Shown in pieces: positions 51,120-57,998 of a stretch of DNA of 57,998 bases. Both the position numbers and the translations under genes were made by a program. The DNA comes from Caballeronia terrestris (GTDB lineage: Bacteria > Pseudomonadota > Gammaproteobacteria > Burkholderiales > Burkholderiaceae): assembly GCF_001544515.1 (NCBI RefSeq), contig NZ_FCOL02000034.1:1-57998 (forward strand), written 5' to 3'. Each line of letters opens with the position of its first letter. Position 1 is the stretch's first letter. The notes below the pieces were generated by a model. The model was not told where the DNA came from and ran no database searches. It saw nothing but the letters and a program-made list of their open reading frames with translations.

Positions 51120-51217
51120 ACAAGCTTCGACGCGAATCCTATATTGGCGACTCGATCCGCGCGGCGTCATGCGGATGCCCAGACCCCACTCGCGCATGCA
51201 ATCGCAAGGAGCCGTAG

Positions 51218-52348
51218 ATGGAATTGCAGTCGCTGAATACCCCCGCCGCATTGATCGATGTCGAACGCATGACCCGCAATATCGAGCGGATGCAGCACCG
51301 CCTGAATGCGCTCGGCGTGAGTTTCCGGCCGCACGTGAAAACCACCAAATGCAATCAGGTGGTGCAGGCCCAGGTAGACGCGGGCGCACGCGGCATCACC
51401 GTGTCCACGCTAAAGGAAGCCGAGCAGTTCTTTGCGAGCGGCGTGCGTGACATCGTCTACGCGGTCGGCATGGCGCCCGTCAAACTGCCGCAAGCACTAG
51501 CGCTGCGTCGGCAAGGCTGCGCGCTGAAGATCGTCGCGGATAGCATCGTCTGCGCACAGGCCATCGTCGCGTTTGGCCGGGAGCATCAGGAAAAATTCGA
51601 AGCGTGGATCGAAGTTGACGTGGACGGCCATCGCTCGGGTATCGAACCGGAAGACGACCTGCTCCTCACGGTCGCCACCACGCTCGTCGAAGGCGGTATG
51701 CAACTGGGCGGTGTCATCGCCCATGCGGGTTCCAGTTACGACTACGACACGCATGAAGACCTGATTCGCATCGCGGAACAGGAGCGCTCGCGCACCGTGC
51801 GCGCGGCCCAGCGTATCCGTGACGCGGGAATGCCCTGCGACGTCGTCAGTATCGGCTCGACGCCGACCGCGCTGGCCGCCACGCATCTGGACGGCGTGAC
51901 TGAAGTTCGCGCGGGCGTCTATGTGATGTTCGACCTCGTGATGCACAACGTGGGCGTCAACCAGGCATCGCAAATCGCGCTGAGCGTGTTGACGACGGTG
52001 ATCGGCCACCAGCGCGAGAAAGGCTGGGCGATCGTCGATGCAGGCTGGATGGCGATGAGCCGTGACCGGGGCACGCAGCGCCAGAAGCAGGACTTCGGCT
52101 ATGGGCTGGTCTGCCTCGAAGACGGCGAGGTCGTGGGCGACTATGTGATGAGCGGCGCGAACCAGGAGCACGGCATCATCTCCCGGACGGGCACGCCGGA
52201 TCACGACATCGAGGCGCGCTTTCCCATCGGTACGCGTCTGCGCATTCTGCCGAATCACGCCTGTGCAACGGGCGCGCAGCATCCCGTCTATCATGCGATT
52301 GCCGCTGACGGCAGCGTGGAAATCTGGCCGCGTTTTTACGGCTGGTAA
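51218..52348 (+). CDS. D-threonine aldolase / D-serine dehydratase family (DSD1)
   Basis: A 376-residue PLP enzyme of the alanine-racemase N-terminal fold. The PLP lysine is Lys41 in RPHVKTTKCN. The C-terminal metal site PNHACATGAQH (His347, Cys349) matches the divalent-metal site of D-threonine aldolases and D-serine dehydratases. The family cleaves D-threonine or related beta-hydroxy-D-amino acids to glycine plus an aldehyde. Start follows AAGGAG. The aldehyde would suit the ALDH at 45490, and glycine or D-amino acids the DadA-type oxidase. Family alone does not separate aldolase from dehydratase. Confidence 0.9.
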   Translation: MELQSLNTPAALIDVERMTRNIERMQHRLNALGVSFRPHVKTTKCNQVVQAQVDAGARGITVSTLKEAEQFFASGVRDIVYAVGMAPVKLPQALALRRQGCALKIVADSIVCAQAIVAFGREHQEKFEAWIEVDVDGHRSGIEPEDDLLLTVATTLVEGGMQLGGVIAHAGSSYDYDTHEDLIRIAEQERSRTVRAAQRIRDAGMPCDVVSIGSTPTALAATHLDGVTEVRAGVYVMFDLVMHNVGVNQASQIALSVLTTVIGHQREKGWAIVDAGWMAMSRDRGTQRQKQDFGYGLVCLEDGEVVGDYVMSGANQEHGIISRTGTPDHDIEARFPIGTRLRILPNHACATGAQHPVYHAIAADGSVEIWPRFYGW

Positions 52349-52654
52349 TGCGGAGGCGAATGCCGCGTGGTGCGCTTTTCCGAGAAGAATTGGCAGCGGA
52401 ACACGATGAGGGTTTGCATATTCCTCATGAGTTTGGCCAACTCCCGCCGGCGTAAAGCATATCGCCGTGCTCCCGTCACCACTTGACGCGGAGAGGCGGA
52501 TGATCTCGAGTGCGGCTGACCCCCGTCCCCCGCGTCAGTCTCACCGTTGCAAGAATAGCTGGCGCACGGTCTCGATCATTCTCGCTGTGGCCATCGAGGC
52601 CGTTCGACCGCTGACTAGCGCTTCAATGGCGCACCATTCAATCAAGGGGGAAAC
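52349..52654. other. Gap without a recognised gene
   Basis: A 63-codon frame at 52467-52658 has no ribosome site. The GGGGGAA near 52646 is the ribosome site of the following decayed gene. Confidence 0.4.
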
Positions 52655-53154
52655 GTGAGAAACGTGCAGAAGTTGTTAGCATCCTTGATTGCGATTGCTG
52701 CGATCAATTTTGGTATCGGCTGCTCTCTTAAACCGGGCATGCCCAGCACAGGTAACCTTCAGGGCGAGTCGGCGACAAAAATGGTGGTTTCTGAGATGAC
52801 TCAGGGCTTTAACAGCCATGATGCGGAGGCAGCCACCCGGATGTACACCGACGATGCTGACTTCGTCAGTGTCCGCGGCGAGGCGGCAAAGGGACGGGGA
52901 GCGATCAAAAAGGGGTGGCTGCCATTCTGAGCACAAGGGCAAGGAACGCATCACTCGATTCTCGGGCCGTAGCCATCCGGTTTATTCGACCAGACGTTGC
53001 TCTTGTGCACGTTACCAACGAGTTGAAGGGGGCTCGTAAATTCCGAGGGACAGACGCTGCCCCCGCATCAGGAGCTAAGCCTCAGAGTATTCGTGAAGGA
53101 GTCCGGGGTTTGGCGGGTTTCCACTTTCCAAAATACACTAACGAGTCCGTTTGA
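52655..53154 (+). pseudogene. SgcJ/EcaC-type NTF2-like protein, frameshifted
   Basis: Three frames give one NTF2-fold protein: KMVVSEMTQGFNSHDAEAAT with MYTDDADFVSVRGEAAKGRG; then AAILSTRARNASLDSRAVAI, FIRPDVALVHVTNELKG and a GxKPQSIR stretch; then RVFVKESGVWRVSTFQNTL. Breaks lie near 52912 and 53092. The N-terminus has a signal or lipoprotein segment (LASLIAIAAINFGIGC). SgcJ/EcaC proteins are small and mostly of unknown function. With two frameshifts it is unlikely to be made. Confidence 0.75.
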
Positions 53155-53160
53155 GGCTAG

Positions 53161-53465
53161 CTCAACGGGGCAGGGTGCTGCCGGGCCGTGACGGACGGAG
53201 CGCGGCGATGCTTCGAGCAATTCTGGCCGGTCGCGACAGACCGAAAGCGGCCATCTACGGACCTTGGCGTGAGCTTGCGCAGAGCCATTCCAGCGTCAAT
53301 TGCGCCCCAGACAACGGACCTTCGCACTCTGACCCGGGGATGTCGCGGCGCCGGCCGTAGAACTGCACGAAGCGCTGCCGATTATCCGGAGCACGCAGTC
53401 CTAAGGCTGGCGTTCCTGCTTGACCAACCCTACGGGGCGCGTCAACGAACGCTTGAGCTACGCAA
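53161..53465. other. Gap without a recognised gene
   Basis: Frames here are GC-driven and lack ribosome sites. No hairpin with a T-run was seen. Confidence 0.4.
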
Positions 53466-54887
53466 TCACAACGCCGCAATCACGGCCTTCGGCTCGAGAA
53501 ACGCCTCCAGCCCGAACGAGCCATACTCTCGGCCAAGACCCGATTGCTTGAAGCCGCCGAACGGCGCGGCCGGTTCGTGTGCGAGCGTATTGACGAGTAC
53601 GCGTCCCGCTTCGATTCGCGACGCGACCTCGCGCGCACGCTTCTCATCCGCCGAGAACACGTACGCCTGCAAGCCGTAGTTCGTATCGTTGGCGATGGCG
53701 ATGGCATCGTCAGTATCGCGGTATGTGATGATCGACAGCACCGGGCCGAAAATCTCTTCGCGCGCAATCGTCATGTCGTTCGTAACGTCGCTGAAGACAG
53801 TGGGGCGCACAAACCATCCTGCGTCGGAGCCTTCCGGCCGGCCTTCGCCCCCCGCGATCAAACGCGCCCCTTCGTCGATGCCGATGCGGATATAGCGCTG
53901 CACGCGCTCCCACTGCTTCTTGCTGACCATCGGGCCGACGGTCGTTTGAGGATCGCGTGGATCGCCCGCCTGTGTTCCCGCGACTTCTTCCCGCACGCGC
54001 GCCTCGAACTCCGTGAGCCGTTGCCTGGGCACGAGAATGCGCGTGCCCGCGATGCATGCCTGGCCGCTGTTCATGAAGCCGGCCTGAATCGCAAGCGGCA
54101 CCACGTAATCGAAGTTTGCATCGTCGAGCACCACCACCGGCGACTTGCCACCGAGTTCGAGCGTTACGCGTTTCAACGTATCGGCGCCGGCACGCAGTAT
54201 CGTCTTGCCGACTGCCGTCGAGCCCGTGAACGACAGTTTCGCGACATCGGGGTGTGAGCTGATCTGGGCGCCGACCGTTTCACCGCGTCCCGTAACGATG
54301 TTGAATACGCCCGCCGGCAAGCCCGCTTCGTGCAACGCTTCGGTGACGATGCGGGTCTGGATCGCACTCATTTCGCTCGGCTTGATGACGGCCGTGCAGC
54401 CCGCGGCCAAGGCGGCGGCCAGCTTCCCGCAGATGAAACCCGCGTCGCTATTCCACGGGGTTATCAGGCCTGCGACACCGAGCGGCTGCATCACGACTTC
54501 AGCGGTCCCCGCCCGGCGCGTGAACGCGTAGTCCTGTAGCACCTTCGCCGCTTCGAGCAGAACTCTGCTCGCATGCTGAGCCATCCACCGACTACGCGAC
54601 ACTGGTGCGCCATATTCTTCCGTGATCGCTTCGTAAAGCTCGTCTTCTTTCGCAACGACGGCTTCATGCATCCGCTTCAGCATGTCGATGCGCTCGCGCT
54701 TGTCCGTGCGCGAAAACGCGGGAAACGCGCGCTTCGCTGCAGCAATCGCGTCGCGCGCGTCCTGCGCATCGCCGAGGCGTACGCGGCCGATCAACTGTTC
54801 GGTCGCGGGATTGAAGAGATCGAGCAGTTCGTCGCCGTGTGGCGTGACGAACGTACCGTCGATATAAACCTTGTCGATGACCTGCAT
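53466..54887 (-). CDS. NAD(P)-dependent aldehyde dehydrogenase, second copy type
   Basis: A 473-residue ALDH, only moderately similar to the one at 45490. LITPWNSDAG replaces the usual NWP, a variation seen in one ALDH subgroup. Glu245 (TLELGGKSP) is the base and Cys278 (NSGQACIAGTR) the nucleophile. The C-terminal FGGFKQSGLGREYGSFGLEA is intact. I start at the ATG at 54887 (GGGAG upstream); 54920 is possible. It is divergent from a LysR gene with 100 bp between, so the pair probably forms an inducible unit. Substrate unknown. Confidence 0.92.
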   Translation of the reverse strand: MQVIDKVYIDGTFVTPHGDELLDLFNPATEQLIGRVRLGDAQDARDAIAAAKRAFPAFSRTDKRERIDMLKRMHEAVVAKEDELYEAITEEYGAPVSRSRWMAQHASRVLLEAAKVLQDYAFTRRAGTAEVVMQPLGVAGLITPWNSDAGFICGKLAAALAAGCTAVIKPSEMSAIQTRIVTEALHEAGLPAGVFNIVTGRGETVGAQISSHPDVAKLSFTGSTAVGKTILRAGADTLKRVTLELGGKSPVVVLDDANFDYVVPLAIQAGFMNSGQACIAGTRILVPRQRLTEFEARVREEVAGTQAGDPRDPQTTVGPMVSKKQWERVQRYIRIGIDEGARLIAGGEGRPEGSDAGWFVRPTVFSDVTNDMTIAREEIFGPVLSIITYRDTDDAIAIANDTNYGLQAYVFSADEKRAREVASRIEAGRVLVNTLAHEPAAPFGGFKQSGLGREYGSFGLEAFLEPKAVIAAL

Positions 54888-54987
54888 TGCTACTCCCGGA
54901 TTGCGGTGCGAATGACACACAATAGACCGACGTAATTGCGTTGACTAGTCGTACAATCTGGCATGCCCTGTTGAGGAATTTGGGACA

Positions 54988-55938
54988 ATGAAGACTTCAG
55001 GTTTGGGTGAACTGGAAGCGGTGCTGGCCGTCGCTCGTCATCGCAGCTTTCGCGCGGCAGCCACCGACCTGGGTGTCTCGACGTCCGCTCTCAGTCACGC
55101 AGTGGCGGCACTCGAAGCACGCATCGGCGTGCGGCTATTCAATCGCACGACGCGCAGCGTATCGTTGTCGGAAGCCGGCGTGCAGTTCGTCGACACGATA
55201 GCGCCCGCGCTGTCGACGATCCGCGTCGCGATCGAACGGGTTGGCAACTTTCGCGACACGGTGTCGGGCACATTGCGCATCAATACGTCGGCGGGAGCGG
55301 CTAAGCAGGCGATGCCACTGTTGATCGCGTTCCTGCGACGCTATCCGGAAATGAAGCTCGACATCGTCACCGAAGGACGGCTGATCGATATCGTCGTCGA
55401 CGGATTCGATGCGGGCATCCGTCTCGCCGAAACCGTGCCGCAGGACATGATCGCAGTGCCATTCGATGTCAAGCAGCGCTTTGCCGTCGTCGGCAGTCCG
55501 ACGTACTTCGCGCAGCACAAGCCACCGAGCACGCCCGAAGATCTGATCGCGCACGACTGCATCCGCACGCGAATGCCAAGCGGCGCGATCTATCAGTGGG
55601 AGTTCGAACGGCACGGCGAAGCGGTGCGTATCGACGGAAAGGGTGCGCTGACGCTCGACGAGCCAGGCCTAATGTTGGCAGCGGCGCGCGCCGGTCTCGG
55701 TCTCACGTATCTGACCGAGTGGACCGTCGCCGCGGATCTGGAGGCGGGCACGCTGGTCCGCGTGCTGGAAGACTGGACGCCGCCGCTCGACGGCCTCTGT
55801 CTGTACTACCCGGGCCGCCGCCATGTGCCAGCCGGACTGCGCGCCCTGATCGACATGATCCGCGAACACGCTGATGGGCGACGGGCGTGCCGTGAGCGAC
55901 CGCCCCCAAAAGGGAAAGCGCGCGGCGCACGGCGCTAG
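54988..55938 (+). CDS. LysR family transcriptional regulator
   Basis: A 316-residue LTTR of the type found beside oxidoreductases. The helix-turn-helix (about 1-60) has HRSFRAAATDLGVSTSALSH and LEARIGVRLFNRTTRSVSL. The effector domain follows, with SGTLRINTSAGAAKQAMPLL and FDAGIRLAETVPQDMIAVPF. A basic tail ends the protein. It is divergent from the ALDH gene; the intergenic stretch contains TTGACTAGTCGTACAA (54943-54958), whose TTG/CAA ends could be a LysR-type site. Confidence 0.9.
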   Translation: MKTSGLGELEAVLAVARHRSFRAAATDLGVSTSALSHAVAALEARIGVRLFNRTTRSVSLSEAGVQFVDTIAPALSTIRVAIERVGNFRDTVSGTLRINTSAGAAKQAMPLLIAFLRRYPEMKLDIVTEGRLIDIVVDGFDAGIRLAETVPQDMIAVPFDVKQRFAVVGSPTYFAQHKPPSTPEDLIAHDCIRTRMPSGAIYQWEFERHGEAVRIDGKGALTLDEPGLMLAAARAGLGLTYLTEWTVAADLEAGTLVRVLEDWTPPLDGLCLYYPGRRHVPAGLRALIDMIREHADGRRACRERPPPKGKARGARR

Positions 55939-56253
55939 TGGCGCGTGACGAGGCACGCATGACCGACGTACCCTGGAAGCTGTCTACGCCAAACGAGCGG
56001 CAGGTATCCGGTAGCCAAAAAGCGTTGGCACCTGCATGGATTCGACGGTCAGCTTCCGAACTCCTCGAATGCATGCTCTCGGCCCGCCGCTGAGCTGTCC
56101 AGGTCTATTGCCTCAATGTTCCTCGCCTTTTATATGAGCGCGCCCTCGCGAACGGATCCCGACGCGGCCAGCGGGCAGTGCGAGCAGCTGGCAGGCTCGC
56201 TGTCCCACGTCGCTTCTCTAGTGTCGGTCTGAGCCAGGCATGCAGTCGTCGAC
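55939..56253. other. Gap without a recognised gene
   Basis: No frame looks coding and no clear terminator is present between the LysR gene and the convergent cbpM gene. Confidence 0.4.
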
Positions 56254-56565
56254 CTACCTTTGTCTGAGGTTCGACGGTTTGGACTGCGCACGCAATGCAT
56301 CGATTTCGTCAAGCAGATCCAGCGCAAGTGCAATTCCAGCAGCATTGATTTCCAAATCGCGCGCTAGCCGGCTGGCGGTCCGCACACGGCGTAGCGCCGC
56401 TCCGCCAAACCGCCATTCCTCGGGCCGGACGCCCCTCGGCTCAAACGCGCCTTCTGAGATCCACATGGTCAGCTGTTCTTCGGATGCGCCGCTCACTCGA
56501 CACAGTTCGACGAGCGTGAACTCGACCTCTTCCTCGACAATCTCGCCTTCCAAATAGCTGGTCAT
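56254..56565 (-). CDS. cbpM: Chaperone modulator CbpM
   Basis: A 103-residue MerR-like protein. The core EFTLVELCRVSGASEEQLTM and WISEGAFEPRG is a partial winged-helix signature, followed by EWRFGGAALRRVRTASRLAR and a dimerisation helix NAAGIALALDLLDEIDALRA. This matches CbpM, which binds the J-domain of CbpA and blocks its action. It starts 6 bp after the DnaJ-type gene's stop, so they are one operon, as in E. coli cbpAM. Confidence 0.88.
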   Translation of the reverse strand: MTSYLEGEIVEEEVEFTLVELCRVSGASEEQLTMWISEGAFEPRGVRPEEWRFGGAALRRVRTASRLARDLEINAAGIALALDLLDEIDALRAQSKPSNLRQR

Positions 56566-56571
56566 GACTCG

Positions 56572-57600
56572 TTACCCGTGAAAATTCGCGCGTGGGTCGA
56601 AGTTGAATGCTTGACGCATCGTCTCGTATGCTGCCTTTGCATCGTCGGTGTCAGCCGGTGGCAGCACAATATTCAATACCACGTGCAGGTCGCCCGGCGG
56701 GTTCGCCGGAATTCCCTTACCTTTAAGTCGCAGCCGGCGGCCGCCGGTTGATTCCGGAGGCACGGTCATTTCGACAGAGCCATCAGGCGTCGGGACGGTG
56801 ACCGCTGCGCCGAGTGCTGCCTCCCAGGGTGCCACTGGCACGTCAAGGGAAACATCGCGCCCGTCAACGCGAAAACGCGGATGTTCCCGAAAGGTAATCT
56901 CCAGATACAGATCACCGGCCGATCCGCCTCCCAACCCTGCGCCTCCCTGGCCGGCGAGTCGCAGGTGCTGCCCAGCCCGCATACCCTTCGGAATGGTGAC
57001 GTTCAGGTTACGAGATTGCAGTGTGACATGGCCTTGCGCATCGATGGCCGGCATTTGCAGCGAGATCGAGCGCTGCGCCCCTCGATAGGCATCAGCCAGA
57101 TCGATCACCACCTTGGCATGGTGATCCTGTCCAGGCGCGGAGAATGGCGCGCCGCTGTATGCCCCCTCCAGTTCATCGTCCGCGTGGGCGTAGTGATCCG
57201 ATCGGGCATCGTGCCTTTGTCGTTGCCGGGAATGCATGCGGCCGTGCGCACCGCCGAACATCGCTTCGAAGAAGTCACTGAAGCCGGCGTTAGTCTTTGC
57301 CTCACTGCTTGCTCCGCTGAACTCGAATCCCTCGTCCCAATTTGGCGGGGGCTGAAAATCCTGACCGTTCTGCCATTGACCGCCCATCCTGTCATACGCA
57401 GCGCGTTTCTCAGTATCTTTCAGTACCTGATAGGCTTCGCCCACTTCCTTGAAGCGCTCCTCTCCGTCGGACTGTTTGGTAAGGTCTGGGTGGTATTTGC
57501 GCGCCAGTTTGCGATAGGCGCGCTTCACGTCGTCCTGCGTGGCAGTTCGTTGCAGTCCCAAGATCTCGTAATAGTCCTTGTATTTCATTGCTCGGGCCAT
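56572..57600 (-). CDS. cbpA: CbpA-type DnaJ co-chaperone
   Basis: A 342-residue type-II J-protein. The J-domain is at about 5-75 with the HPD motif at 37-39. A Gly/Phe and His-rich linker (about 75-165) follows, then two C-terminal peptide-binding beta-domains (about 165-335) with VTIPKGMRAGQHLRLAGQGG and LRLKGKGIPANPPGDLHVVL. There is no zinc-binding domain, as expected for CbpA. It stimulates DnaK and may bind curved DNA. An alternative start is the Met at residue 5. Confidence 0.93.
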   Translation of the reverse strand: MARAMKYKDYYEILGLQRTATQDDVKRAYRKLARKYHPDLTKQSDGEERFKEVGEAYQVLKDTEKRAAYDRMGGQWQNGQDFQPPPNWDEGFEFSGASSEAKTNAGFSDFFEAMFGGAHGRMHSRQRQRHDARSDHYAHADDELEGAYSGAPFSAPGQDHHAKVVIDLADAYRGAQRSISLQMPAIDAQGHVTLQSRNLNVTIPKGMRAGQHLRLAGQGGAGLGGGSAGDLYLEITFREHPRFRVDGRDVSLDVPVAPWEAALGAAVTVPTPDGSVEMTVPPESTGGRRLRLKGKGIPANPPGDLHVVLNIVLPPADTDDAKAAYETMRQAFNFDPRANFHG

Positions 57601-57619
57601 AGATAGGTTAGAGGAGACC

Positions 57620-57639
57620 GACGCGGACCGGTCCGCGTC
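57620..57639. repeat. Perfect 20-bp palindrome upstream of cbpA
   Basis: GACGCGGACC followed at once by its reverse complement, with no spacer. It lies 20 bp upstream of the cbpA start and 55 bp after the end of the ETF oxidoreductase gene. Without loop or T-run it is not a typical terminator; an operator is possible. Confidence 0.5.
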
Positions 57640-57693
57640 AGCGGTGCGACCTTGCCGGTTTGCCTAATCACGGGCCGTCTTGCCGGTTAATTG

Positions 57694-57998
57694 TCACATG
57701 TTCGGATAGTTCGGCCCGCCGCCACCTTCCGGCGTGACCCAGACGATATTCTGCGTCGGGTCCTTGATGTCGCAGGTCTTGCAGTGCACGCAGTTCTGCG
57801 CGTTGATCTGCAGGCGTTCGTTGCCGTCGTCGGTCTTGACGAATTCGTACACCGCAGCCGGGCAGTATCGGCTCTCCGGACCCGCATAGGTACGCAGATT
57901 CACGTTCACCGGCACCGACGCATCTTTCAGCGTCAAGTGCGCCGGCTGGTTCTCCTCGTGATTCGTATTCGAGATGAACACCGACGACAAGCGGTCGA
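57694..57998 (-). CDS. ETF-ubiquinone oxidoreductase, C-terminal part (N-terminus outside window)
   Basis: The frame is open to the window edge and its last 101 codons are present. DRLSSVFISNTNHEENQPAH is the conserved stretch before the iron-sulfur domain. The [4Fe-4S] cysteines follow in ESRYCPAAVYEFV and CVHCKTCDIKDPTQNI. The end WVTPEGGGGPNYPNM is the usual C-terminus. The enzyme takes electrons from electron-transfer flavoprotein to ubiquinone at the inner membrane and serves beta-oxidation and amino-acid catabolism. The start codon is outside the window. Confidence 0.95.
   Translation of the reverse strand, partial: DRLSSVFISNTNHEENQPAHLTLKDASVPVNVNLRTYAGPESRYCPAAVYEFVKTDDGNERLQINAQNCVHCKTCDIKDPTQNIVWVTPEGGGGPNYPNM

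Noticed and set aside
1..57998. tRNA gene as integration site
   Set aside because: I scanned the flanks of both islands for a TTCGANTC T-loop with paired arms and saw none that folds convincingly, so no tRNA target is claimed.

Overview
The window reads as chromosomal DNA of a Burkholderiaceae bacterium, most like Paraburkholderia or Caballeronia. It is GC-rich, its H-NS protein carries the Burkholderia-type KYRDPKTGATWSG DNA-binding motif, and it has a CbpM/DnaJ pair, many small Burkholderia-type hypotheticals and dense catabolic clusters with LysR, IclR and DeoR regulators. This assignment is inference from protein families. No rRNA or tRNA gene and no CRISPR array was recognised.

Layout. 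(1) 1-2671: an acid-sugar cluster with a four-carbon acid sugar kinase (runs off the left end), a KdgT permease and a divergent DeoR regulator; the shared intergenic region holds two matching palindromes. (2) about 2690-10135: island 1, with a tyrosine integrase and its small partner, a TacA/TacT toxin-antitoxin pair, small hypotheticals, and decayed genes including an ATP-dependent DNA ligase with several frameshifts. (3) 10142-18858: a catabolic block with an IclR regulator, acyl-CoA ligase, PotABCD-like ABC importer (both permeases fused into one protein), enoyl-CoA hydratase and a divergent PLP-dependent gamma-synthase. (4) about 19420-44588: island 2, lying between a truncated YeiH-type pseudogene and a truncated M20 amidohydrolase pseudogene. 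It holds six related secreted proteins around an orphan two-partner-secretion exoprotein, a near-complete virB-type type IV secretion operon (virB4 frameshifted, no virD4 or relaxase seen), and several nucleoid-associated proteins. (5) 45490-52348: a D-amino-acid type catabolic cluster with aldehyde dehydrogenase, DadA-like oxidase, double GNAT protein, RidA (broken by a stop codon), LysR and D-threonine aldolase. (6) 52655-57998: an NTF2-like pseudogene, a second aldehyde dehydrogenase with a divergent LysR regulator, CbpM, a CbpA-type DnaJ, and the C-terminus of ETF-ubiquinone oxidoreductase.

Main observations. Islands 1 and 2 carry three homologous markers in the same order and on the same strands: a four-Cys small protein (+), a DUF1488 protein (-) and a Cys-rich secretion-linked protein (+). 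In each marker pair one copy is decayed. The simplest reading is two insertions of one element family, with island 1 having lost the virB and exoprotein cargo. The best candidate for an undescribed system is the array of six secreted paralogues. They end in a conserved YPEPLRIG-like motif, five of them use GTG start codons after a GGAGG-type site, and they surround a TpsA-like exoprotein that has no TpsB partner in the window.
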